A stretch of 64,000 nt of DNA, from the NCBI RefSeq assembly GCF_030323025.1, contig NZ_CP097329.1, forward strand, positions 1,333,001-1,397,000, written 5' to 3'. This DNA is from Pseudanabaena mucicola str. Chao 1806. Lineage in GTDB: Bacteria > Cyanobacteriota > Cyanobacteriia > Pseudanabaenales > Pseudanabaenaceae. Positions 42,045 to 49,283 of this stretch are shown here, in pieces. Under the pieces are notes generated by a model. That model was not told where the DNA came from. It made no database searches and saw only the letters and a program-made list of their open reading frames with translations. The position numbers and the translations under genes were made by a program. Every line of letters starts with the position of its first letter. The first letter of the stretch is position 1.

Positions 42045-43862
42045 ATGAAAAAATTTATACTCGCTTGCTTGTTTGTTGCAGGTTTGTTTTGGGCATTGTC
42101 GACTTACCAAGGCTTAGCAGTCGAAGGTAAATTTGACTCTATGGTATTAAACTTTCGCGATAGCCTATCGCCTGCTCAGGTTGATCGCGAATTGAAGGCG
42201 ATCGCCTCAAAATACGGTATTGATCCGAAGTTTAATAGTGCCTTTTCCAAAGGAAATAACCTTTATATTGTTAAGGGGGATACTCAAGTCCTCGAAAAGC
42301 TCAAACAATCAAAGGAACTACAGGAACTGACGGAATATGTCGAGGCAAACTATGTCTATTCCATAGACTTTTTTGGCGGCACAACTCCTAATGATCCAAT
42401 GTATAAAGATCAATGGAATCTCAAGGCGATCGATGTTGAGAAGGCATGGGCAAAGACTAAAGGTAAAGGTATTACTATTGCCGTCATTGATACAGGTGTA
42501 AGCAAAGTTGACGATTTAAAGAACACTAGTTTTGTTAAGGGTTATGATTTTGTCAACGATCGCGAAGATGCTAGTGATGATAATGGGCATGGAACCCATG
42601 TAGCAGGTACGATCGCGCAATCAACGAATAATAATTTTGGTGTTGCGGGAATTGCCTATGAAGCAAATATCATGCCGCTTAAGGTGCTGTCAGCATCAGG
42701 GGGCGGCACTATTTCCGATATTGCTGAGGCGATTATTTTCGCGGCAGATAATGGCGCAAATGTAATTAATATGAGCCTCGGTGGTGGTGGCGAAAGTAAG
42801 CTCATGCAAGAGGCGATCGACTATGCCTACAAAAAAGGTGTGGTAATCGTGGCGGCGGCTGGCAACTCGAACCGCAATGCTGCCTTCTACCCTGCCCGTT
42901 ATCCTAAAGTAATCGCTGTATCCGCAACTAGTTCCACTGGCGAAAAAGCTCCCTATTCTAACTATGGAGCAGGTATCGATATCTCAGCACCTGGAGGTGC
43001 GATCACAAGGGGTAAGAATAAAGAAAAAGGCGATCTATCAGGTGGCATTTTGCAAAATACGATTGACCCAAAAACTAAGGAATCCGTATTTCGCTCTTTT
43101 CAGGGAACCAGTATGGCATCTCCACACGTTGCGGGTGTCGTTGCTCTCATCGAAGCCTCGGGGGTGAAAGATCCAGAGAAAGTAATGCAAATTCTCAAAC
43201 AGTCTGCAAGCAAGGTTGCTGATGATACGCTCAATTACTTTGGCGCAGGTCAGCTAAATGCGGCGGCGGCTGTAAACTTAGCTTCGCAAGGACAATTGGG
43301 AATTCCTGATTTCTTACGCTGGGCAAGAGACAATGGCTATTTAAGTCCTCGTTTTTGGATTGATGGCGGAGCGATCGCTTTGATTCCGAAGCTAATTATG
43401 GTGATTGGTTCCTATTTACTGGCATGGTTGATTAATCGGTGGCTACCATTCAGATGGAATTGGGCTTTTTCTAATGGTGTTTTCTTTGGTGGTGCAGGTT
43501 TATTTTTCTTGCGTGGCTTCTATTTATTTGACATTACGCAACTACCATTCCGCATTGCAGGAAGTTCGCTCCCTGAGTTAGGTAATGCTTTTTCTAATAC
43601 CAATGCGCTCAATCCGATTACAGCTAGTGTCCTATTGCCACTGGGCTTATTAGTTATTTTATTGGGGCATCCGCAATGGAAATGGTTTGCGATGGGTTCG
43701 GCAATTGGCACTTCTGTCTGTTTAGCTACAAGCGCAGTGTTAGCGCCACAAATGATGTGGATTGGTGATGGAGTACCTGCGATCGCATTTCTTAGTGTCA
43801 ATGCTATCCTCTGTTTTGGCTGTGCCTATCTATCGATTAAGTCCGAAACTGCAACCATTTAA
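42045..43862 (+). CDS. Subtilisin-like (S8) protease with a C-terminal membrane domain
   Basis: 605 residues. Signal or anchor at 1-20, a propeptide-like domain (about 30-110), then the S8 catalytic domain. The triad is D149 (AVIDTGV), H182 (GHGTHVAG) and S356 (QGTSMASPHVAG), with the oxyanion Asn in AAGNS. After about residue 430 come four to five hydrophobic helices (LIPKLIMVIGSYLLAWLI; GVFFGGAGLFFLRGFYLF; VLLPLGLLVILLG; AIAFLSVNAILCFGCAYLSI). The protease domain is therefore tethered outside the cytoplasm by a helical bundle. Substrates are unknown. The small gene 57 bases downstream may be co-transcribed. Confidence 0.92.
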   Translation: MKKFILACLFVAGLFWALSTYQGLAVEGKFDSMVLNFRDSLSPAQVDRELKAIASKYGIDPKFNSAFSKGNNLYIVKGDTQVLEKLKQSKELQELTEYVEANYVYSIDFFGGTTPNDPMYKDQWNLKAIDVEKAWAKTKGKGITIAVIDTGVSKVDDLKNTSFVKGYDFVNDREDASDDNGHGTHVAGTIAQSTNNNFGVAGIAYEANIMPLKVLSASGGGTISDIAEAIIFAADNGANVINMSLGGGGESKLMQEAIDYAYKKGVVIVAAAGNSNRNAAFYPARYPKVIAVSATSSTGEKAPYSNYGAGIDISAPGGAITRGKNKEKGDLSGGILQNTIDPKTKESVFRSFQGTSMASPHVAGVVALIEASGVKDPEKVMQILKQSASKVADDTLNYFGAGQLNAAAAVNLASQGQLGIPDFLRWARDNGYLSPRFWIDGGAIALIPKLIMVIGSYLLAWLINRWLPFRWNWAFSNGVFFGGAGLFFLRGFYLFDITQLPFRIAGSSLPELGNAFSNTNALNPITASVLLPLGLLVILLGHPQWKWFAMGSAIGTSVCLATSAVLAPQMMWIGDGVPAIAFLSVNAILCFGCAYLSIKSETATI

Positions 43863-43919
43863 ACTTTCAGCAGCCTTGCGATACAAGACTGCTGAAAAAA
43901 TTTACAACTTCTAGAAAAA

Positions 43920-44144
43920 ATGAACATTCAAATTAAGGGAACTGTGGAATATATCGATATTGGTACAGGCGCTTGGGCGATTGTTACGGATACCGATGAG
44001 CAGTATGAGATTTGGCAACCATCCCCTGAAGAGATTTTACAGGAAGGTTTGAAAGTAAGTGTTACTGCCAAGATTCGTGATGATGTAATGACGATGGCAG
44101 CGATCGGCGATGTTATCGAAATCGAAGATTTCCATCTCCTTTAA
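43920..44144 (+). CDS. Small hypothetical protein (74 aa)
   Basis: MNIQIKGTVEYIDIGTGAWA then IVTDTDEQYEIWQPSPEEIL, LKVSVTAKIRDDVMTMAAIG and DVIEIEDFHLL. The pattern of short beta strands and a central polar loop resembles a small OB-like barrel. Such proteins are common in cyanobacteria; I know no function. The ATG at 43920 lies 57 bases after the protease gene. A stem-loop (CTTTCAGCAG...CTGCTGAAA) lies between them. Confidence 0.7.
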   Translation: MNIQIKGTVEYIDIGTGAWAIVTDTDEQYEIWQPSPEEILQEGLKVSVTAKIRDDVMTMAAIGDVIEIEDFHLL

Positions 44145-44225
44145 GCCCTTTCAATCTTGTTAGTGCTGGCTTGCATTTGATTTGAGTGACTACGGCTAAA
44201 CAAATAAATTTATGCGAGGTGTCCG

Positions 44226-44735
44226 ATGACAAAAAATACGTTTTTTTCAAATAAAGCTAAAAAAATCACCTCTCTTGGCTATGTAGCGATCGCTTCAATG
44301 GCTTTCACAATAACTACTTGTGGTCTATTTCTCCCTTGTCAATCAATCCAAGCCTCTGAACAGATATCTCGCTTCAAGGAAAAGCAATCTCAACGGAGAG
44401 TTGTTAAAATCACAGGTAATTATCGAGTTGTTCTAGAGCCTCAAGTGATGGAAGATGCGAGGAAAGAAGGAATTGTATCAATCTCAGGGAAATGGACGAT
44501 TAATCCCGATGGCTCATTCGTCGCGACCTTGGAAACTGTCAATATTAAAAGTGAGGTACAGACTATTAGAACAACGGGTAAAGTGAGAATTGTTAACGGA
44601 AAAGTGGTTTCTCAAGTAGAAACTTTGAATGGAGAAAAGCCCAATGAACCATTCCCAACTCAATCCTATACATTGTTGTCGGATGGCAAGACATTACAAG
44701 CGGATGATCAACCTGTAAAACTTATCAGACAATAG
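44226..44735 (+). CDS. Secreted protein paralogous to the lipoprotein at 11880-12455
   Basis: 169 residues. A long N-region and a hydrophobic helix (LGYVAIASMAFTITTCGLFL) act as signal or anchor. Then comes a roughly 105-residue domain GNYRVVLEPQVMEDARKEGI, SGKWTINPDGSFVATLETV, GKVVSQVETLNGEKP and LQADDQPVKLIRQ. It aligns along its full length with the C-terminal domain of the earlier lipoprotein, without gaps I could see. The long low-complexity linker of that protein is absent here. Function unknown. Confidence 0.75.
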   Translation: MTKNTFFSNKAKKITSLGYVAIASMAFTITTCGLFLPCQSIQASEQISRFKEKQSQRRVVKITGNYRVVLEPQVMEDARKEGIVSISGKWTINPDGSFVATLETVNIKSEVQTIRTTGKVRIVNGKVVSQVETLNGEKPNEPFPTQSYTLLSDGKTLQADDQPVKLIRQ

Positions 44736-44780
44736 AAAAGTTTTTATCGGTTAGTGGTGGCACAAAGTACCACCACTAAT

Positions 44781-45872
44781 CTAAGGAATGAGATCGAGAA
44801 ACATCGCAGAGATCGCAGTTTCATTAGCATCGCAAATACCACGCTCAGTAATCAATCCTGTGACTAGTCGGGCAGGTGTGACATCAAATCCGTAATTTAA
44901 AGCAGTAGTTTCTAGAGGTGCAACACGTACTTTGCCTATTTCACCGTTATCCTGTAGACCTTGCAGATAGAGAACTTCATCAGCACTACGAGTTTCGATC
45001 GCGATTTCTTTCACGCCATCCAAAATCTGCATATCAAAAGTGGAACTTGGCAGAGCCACATAGAAGGGAATCTGATTATCAAAAGCGGCAAGAGCCTTGA
45101 GATATGTACCGATTTTATTAGCAACATCACCACTACGGGTGGTGCGATCTGTTCCAACGATGCAGAGATCGACCTTGCCATATTGCATTAATAGCCCCCC
45201 CGTATTATCAGCAATCAATGTATGGGGAATCTGCGATTGTCCGAGTTCCCATGCAGTCAAATTCGCGCCCTGATTGCGCGGACGGGTTTCATCGACCCAT
45301 ATATGAATGTTAATTCCCCTCTCATGAGCTTCATAAATCGGTGCTAAGGCACTACCACGATCAACGATCGCTAACCATCCTGCATTGCAATGGGTAAGAA
45401 TATTAATGGGTTCGCCATTGGGCTTTGTTTTGGCGATCGCCTCAATTATTTCACAGCCATATTTGCCAATATTGCGCGTACCAACTACATCTTCATCGGC
45501 AATAGCGATCGCTTCTTTAAGGGCAACTTCTACTAAATCAAGTTTTTTCGTAGCGGCTTTTTCTAATACAGAGAGTAAGCGATCAACTGCCCACATCAGG
45601 TTGACAGCAGTAGGGCGGGCGCGACGAATCACAGCGGAAAGTTCTTTAATCTTGTCAAGATCCCCTTTGCTTTCTCTAGCAGCAAGGTACACACCAAAGG
45701 CAGCCACATTACCGATTACACCTGCGCCACGCACGGTCATATCTTTAATGGCAAGTGTAGCATCAGTGCTAGTTTTGAGGGTCTTAGTGACTAGGCTAAA
45801 GGGAAGTTGGGTCTGGTCAATCACAACGAGATCGCCTGCTTCTAGCCAAAATGCTTTATATGTAGAATTCAT
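44781..45872 (-). CDS. mtnA: S-methyl-5-thioribose-1-phosphate isomerase
   Basis: 363 residues, eIF2B-like fold. Diagnostic blocks: MTVRGAGVIGNVAAFGVYLA, RPTAVNLMWAVDRLL, ILTHCNAGWLA (catalytic Cys), VDETRPRNQGANLTAWEL and DLCIVGTDRTTRSGDVANKIGTY (Asp). It converts methylthioribose-1-phosphate to the ribulose form in methionine salvage. A hairpin (TTAGTGGTGG...CCACCACTAA) sits just past its stop. No other mtn gene is in the window. Confidence 0.95.
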   Translation of the reverse strand: MNSTYKAFWLEAGDLVVIDQTQLPFSLVTKTLKTSTDATLAIKDMTVRGAGVIGNVAAFGVYLAARESKGDLDKIKELSAVIRRARPTAVNLMWAVDRLLSVLEKAATKKLDLVEVALKEAIAIADEDVVGTRNIGKYGCEIIEAIAKTKPNGEPINILTHCNAGWLAIVDRGSALAPIYEAHERGINIHIWVDETRPRNQGANLTAWELGQSQIPHTLIADNTGGLLMQYGKVDLCIVGTDRTTRSGDVANKIGTYLKALAAFDNQIPFYVALPSSTFDMQILDGVKEIAIETRSADEVLYLQGLQDNGEIGKVRVAPLETTALNYGFDVTPARLVTGLITERGICDANETAISAMFLDLIP

Positions 45873-46028
45873 AATTTCTCCTCGGAGATCCTCGGATAAT
45901 AGAGCGATTATTTCTCAATCATGCTCTAAGTGCATCCTAAGCGCAAATAAATTTGTGTTCTCTAACATCAAAAATTTTTGGGTGATTATGATGTCGAAAC
46001 ATATCGAAACACAAAAATTATGCGATCA

Positions 46029-46175
46029 GGCACTGATCAGTTAAGACGTGAGGTAGTGAAAGTCGCACAATGAAAGCAACTCCAGCTATGGCGATCATAT
46101 AACCCAATCGCCATAGCTGGAGTCTTAAGCCCCTATGAGGACGCACCCAGTTGTGAACTAATCTTTGCACAGTGA
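46029..46175 (-). mobile_element. IS1-like transposase C-terminal remnant with its terminal repeat
   Basis: The end at 46029 reads GGCACTGATCAGTTAAGACG, the same terminus as at 14860 and 50748. The minus-strand codons read VTVQRLVHNWVRPHRGLRLQ, resembling the C-terminus of cyanobacterial IS1-like transposases. The frame is then abutted at about 46175 by IS630 DNA. It is a decayed fragment. Confidence 0.55.
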
Positions 46176-46605
46176 CTGCGCGTTGTAATCCTTCAGGATT
46201 CGCGGCGATCTCCATTACGGGTGTAATTGCGGCTCTATCATTTTTTGGTAGTAACAATGCGGTAACTTTTTTGTTTTATGTGACTGAGGTACTTGTACCT
46301 CAGCTAAACGATACGATGGTCGTCGTGATGGACAATCTCAATCTCCACTGTAGCGATGAGGTCAGAACTGCGATTGAGCATACTGGCGCTAAACTGATTT
46401 TCTTACCCACTTATTCTCCTGATTTATCACCGATTGAGATGTTTTGGTCTAAAGTCAAATCTATTCTGCGTTCGATTGTTCCGAGAACTGCTGAGCAGCT
46501 TCATGAGGCTATCACTCTCGCTTTCAATTCTGTTTCTGAATCTGACTTCTTTGGCTGGTTTTATGAATGTGATGCTCGTAACACACTCATTTGAAAACCA
46601 CTATA
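46176..46605 (+). mobile_element. IS630-family transposase C-terminal remnant
   Basis: Codons from about 46195 to 46594 read ISITGVIAALSFFGSNNAVT, then MVVVMDNLNLHCSDEVRTAI, GAKLIFLPTYSPDLSPIEMF and WSKVKSILRSIVPRTAEQL. The DN and the PYSPDxxPIE block are the second Asp and the Glu of IS630/Tc1-type DDE transposases. The N-terminal half is absent. The right end is AAAACCACTATA at 46605. Inactive. Confidence 0.82.
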
Positions 46606-46736
46606 GGTGATCGTTTTTGTTGTGGTGAGGGGCGATCACTGTTTGATTTTGAGATTTAGGCGATCATAAAATCCTAGCTTAATTGCTAAAATACTTACAC
46701 AACAATTAATCCTATAAATACCGTGTCCGACAACAC

Positions 46737-46839
46737 TAAGTAGCTAGACATAAGTAAACTAAAAACCGAGAGTTTGTTCCGCCCGCTACGCGGGCGGAAC
46801 AAACTCTCGGTTTTGGTTTTAATTAAGTTGAGCTACTTA
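46737..46839. repeat. Repeat family A copy inserted in the DUF3782-like gene (5')
   Basis: 103 bp, in the reverse orientation relative to the copies at 20063 and 35112, with TA at both borders. The stem reads CCGAGAGTTTG/CAAACTCTCGG: one T and one A fewer than other copies on matching sides. Deleting the element with one TA gives ACT ATC ACC CTA TAC, which keeps the host frame. Confidence 0.9.
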
Positions 46840-47087
46840 TCACCCTATACGATATCTTTGCTCTCTTCCGCGAAAGCGAACAACAACGCCAAGAATATCA
46901 GCACCAAGCCGAACTAGAAATGGCGGAACTCCGAAAGACTATTGAACAAACTAACAAATGGAGCAAACTAACAAACAAGTTGGGGGACTAACCAGCAGAT
47001 GGGCAGAATTTGTCGAAAACCTAATCAAGCCTGCTGCTGCTAGAATTTCCCATTTAGAAATTCGCAATGTGAAGCGATTTTTGGAAG

Positions 47088-47192
47088 TAAGCAGCTAGAC
47101 ATAAGTAAACTAAAAACTGAGAGTTTTGTTCCGCCCGCTACGCGGGCGGAACAAAACTCTCAGTTTGGTTTTTAATTAAGTTGAGCTACTTA
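47088..47192. repeat. Repeat family A copy inserted in the DUF3782-like gene (3')
   Basis: 105 bp with TA at both borders and stem CTGAGAG/CTCTCAG. The left terminus has AGCAGCT in place of AGTAGCT. Deleting it with one TA joins GAA GTA with TTA GCA AGA, restoring ...FLEVLARFKEAF... in frame. Confidence 0.9.
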
Positions 47193-47454
47193 TTAGCAAG
47201 ATTTAAAGAAGCATTTCCCAAATACAAAAACTACAATGTTTATGGAGCCATAGCAGTAATAAAAATTGATGAAAAGGCAGACGAATATGCAACACAAGAA
47301 GGACTATTTTTAATCGAACCCGCAGGAGATTCTGTCATTATTGCCAATAGTCAGAATTTACAGCCGAGAGTCTGGTGATTTTTATTGATTGATAGGCGAT
47401 CAGGTTTTGTTGATAATGATGGGCGATCGTTGTTTGATGTGGGGATTTAGGCGA

Positions 47455-48048
47455 TTAGGATTGCTGAAAGTCAACATTTTCATAGATGAGTGATAGCGGA
47501 AGACTAAGATCTATGCTAGTTAGTTGAATTTCGGGATCGTTAACAGTTAAATCAGAACTATTGATTGTTAGATATTCCCAAACCTCTGTACGATCACTAC
47601 GACGATAGAACTCAATACTCAGAGAATCTGAATTGATTAGCATATATTCTTGCAATGAGTCAATCTTGAGATAGTTGCGTAACTTAATCCCGCGATCGCG
47701 ACTTTCTGTAGCAGGGGATAAGACTTCAGCAATTAAACAAGGATATTGTAAAAACTCTCTAGCATTGCGATCACGAGAATCGCAACTAACAACCACATCA
47801 GGAAAGTAATAAACATTGCTCGGAATGGTCATGAGTTTCGCATCACCACCAAGGATACGACAACCTCTACCACGTAAATGACTTCGGAGCAATACAATTA
47901 AATTAAGAGCAATTTCATTATTTTCAAGCTTTCCACCTGTCACCTCAATAACTTCCCCATACTCATACTCATATCTACCTTCTTGTGTTACTTCCCACTC
48001 TAGATATTCTGTAGGTGATAGGCTAGGCGATAAAGTAGCAGAAATCAT
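47455..48048 (-). CDS. Uma2-family putative nuclease
   Basis: 197 residues from the ATG at 48048 (MISATLSPSLSPTEYLEWEV). Uma2/DUF820 core: YEYEYGEVIEVTGGKLENNE, YYFPDVVVSCDSRDRNAREF, LIAEVLSPATESRDRGIKLR and LQEYMLINSDSLSIEFYRR. The Asp and Glu-x-Leu residues fit a PD-(D/E)xK active site. Cyanobacteria carry many such genes with unknown function, possibly linked to mobile DNA. Unlike the copy at 32751, this one is intact. Confidence 0.88.
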   Translation of the reverse strand: MISATLSPSLSPTEYLEWEVTQEGRYEYEYGEVIEVTGGKLENNEIALNLIVLLRSHLRGRGCRILGGDAKLMTIPSNVYYFPDVVVSCDSRDRNAREFLQYPCLIAEVLSPATESRDRGIKLRNYLKIDSLQEYMLINSDSLSIEFYRRSDRTEVWEYLTINSSDLTVNDPEIQLTSIDLSLPLSLIYENVDFQQS

Positions 48049-48164
48049 ACATTTTGCCCACAATATTTATATTCATTATAATCAGAAATAGTGTTTGATG
48101 ATCGCTGGTTGATGTGGAGATTTAGGTGATTGGGTTTTATGGGTGGTGAGGGGCGATCGCTACC

Positions 48165-48488
48165 TTACAAACTTAAATCCATTGCGAAGATAATCGCTTG
48201 CTTGATTTGTAACATTACATCACTTGGCAAATCTCCCAACTTGCGTTCTAATCTTGCATTAGGAATAGAAGCAATTCCCTGAACATTAGCTATGGATGAT
48301 GGATTGAGAAACTTCAAGTTAGGAAGTACAACTTCATACTCACTATTTCTATACTGAGTCGTTAGCGGAACATAAATCACTAAAACTCTTGGAGGATTTG
48401 CGTCATAACTAGACACAATAACAACAGGACGAGTCTTTGCAGCTATCCCTAAATCTGCTAACTAAACTTCACCCTGTTTAATATTCAT
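48165..48488 (-). pseudogene. mazF: MazF/PemK-family toxin with an early amber codon
   Basis: From the ATG at 48488 the frame reads MNIKQGEV, TAG (48462-48464), LADLGIAAKTRPVVIVSSYD and then an intact MazF body (VLVIYVPLTTQYRNSEYEVV; NVQGIASIPNARLERKLGDL). The conserved residue at the stop is Trp (GEVWLADL), so TGG has become TAG by one base. A full-length mRNA interferase cannot be made without read-through; a truncated product from the Met-like start near 48416 would lack the first strand. Confidence 0.82.
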
Positions 48489-48654
48489 CCAGCAAATCCA
48501 ATATCTCTTGTTCCACAGAACGCGATCGCAAAATATCTAACGCATCCCGATCAGCTAAATCAATTATTTCCAAAATGAACTGTCTCGCCAAATCAGCAAC
48601 ATCTGGTTGCCATTTGGCTAATCTTACATTTAATGTTTTCGCTAAAGTATCCAT
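48478..48654 (-). CDS. Antitoxin partner of the MazF-like toxin (58 aa)
   Basis: MDTLAKTLNVRLAKWQPDVA, DLARQFILEIIDLADRDALD then ILRSRSVEQEILDLLDEY. All helical and acidic at the C-terminus, as expected for an antitoxin tail that blocks MazF. It overlaps the toxin start by 11 bases (GATGAATATTAA), the usual toxin-antitoxin coupling. The gene is intact although the toxin is not. It is below usual ORF-length cut-offs. Confidence 0.75.
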   Translation of the reverse strand: MDTLAKTLNVRLAKWQPDVADLARQFILEIIDLADRDALDILRSRSVEQEILDLLDEY

Positions 48655-48692
48655 ACTTTACCTTTGCTTAAATCATTAATCTAACTTAGATT

Positions 48693-48842
48693 CTGATGTT
48701 ACGTGGAACAAATATCACCTTCACCCCCCTGCCCCCTCTCCCATCAAGGGAGAGGGGGAGCTAGACTAATTTCTTGTTCCCCTCTCCCTTAATGGGAGAA
48801 GGGCTAGGGGTGAGGGTCTTAGAAACTTCCACGTAACATCAG
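48693..48842. repeat. Miniature element with CTGATGTTACGTGGAA ends
   Basis: About 150 bp between CTGATGTTACGTGGAA and TTCCACGTAACATCAG. The interior has paired GGGAGAGGGG/CCCCTCTCCC-type blocks in inverted order and no coding sequence. The right end, extended to TTCCACGTAACATCAGTTA, is identical to the terminus of the transposase remnant at 52126-52413. Flanking bases also mirror each other (TTAATCTAACT). Confidence 0.8.
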
Positions 48843-48847
48843 TTAGA

Positions 48848-49045
48848 TTAACATACTTGATAAGAGGCGATCAGGTTTATGTATTCTGCCAAAACTGCCA
48901 TCACATCAATATCTGATTCAGAAGTTGCCTCTCCTTTTGCATGAGAACCAAAAAGAATCAACGAAAATAATCTATCTCCATAGAGTTTCACCAGAGCAGA
49001 CTTTAGCTCGTTCAACAAAACAAATAATTGCTTGTTCTTAATAGT
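48848..49045 (-). pseudogene. MNT-type nucleotidyltransferase fragment
   Basis: Minus-strand codons read LLNELKSALVKLYGDRLFSL, ILFGSHAKGEATSESDIDVM then AVLAEYINLIASYQVC and a stop. GSHAKGxxxxxSDID is the metal and nucleotide motif of pol-beta-type (MNT/MinD-like) nucleotidyltransferases, which often pair with HEPN toxins. There is no credible start codon and no HEPN partner. The C-terminus is cut close to the neighbouring miniature element. Confidence 0.65.
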
Positions 49046-49055
49046 TGTAATCTTA

Positions 49056-49243
49056 GATTTAAGTGTGCATCAGTCGTTGAAGCTGCTTCTCCTGTTTTGC
49101 AAGCTATTAACCTACCCAAAAATCTTATTGAAGGAGCCTTACGAATTAGCTTTGACAAATTCTCAACAGATGTAGAAATTGATCGTGCGGCAAATATCTT
49201 GATTGCAGCAGTGCATAGGACTCAACAAATTATTCAGAGTTAA
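49056..49243 (+). pseudogene. Cysteine desulfurase C-terminal fragment
   Basis: Codons read ASVVEAASPVLQAINLPKNL, IEGALRISFDKFSTDVEIDR then AANILIAAVHRTQQIIQS. This matches the last 60 residues of NifS/IscS-type cysteine desulfurases (PSPVLxAMGL...xxSxRxSxxxxTTxxEIDRA). Everything upstream, including the PLP lysine and catalytic Cys, is absent. A gene relic. Confidence 0.6.
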
Positions 49244-49283
49244 GCTGTGTTTACCCTCTTAAGTTTAATGTGAGTCTTTTTTG

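Larger units (their letters stand above)
46723..47378 (+). pseudogene. DUF3782-like coiled-coil/nuclease gene split by two family A repeats
   Basis: Codons start GTG TCC GAC AAC ACT (46723-46737), then repeat copy 1, then LYDIFALFRESEQQRQEYQH and a Glu-rich coiled coil, VGGLTSRWAEFVENLIKPAA and VKRFLEV, then repeat copy 2, and LARFKEAFPKYKNYNVYGAI through SVIIANSQNLQPRVW and a stop. This matches cyanobacterial DUF3782/PD-(D/E)xK-like proteins, though the middle nuclease part is shortened by a deletion. A 17-base insertion (a repeat of caaactaacaaa separated by tggag, near 46950-46975) also breaks the frame. Clearly inactive. Confidence 0.75.

Noticed and set aside
49028-49055. First codons of the frame MLVLNSCNLRFK before the cysteine-desulfurase remnant
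   Set aside because: This part does not match the enzyme family and arises by chance read-in, so the relic was started at 49056.
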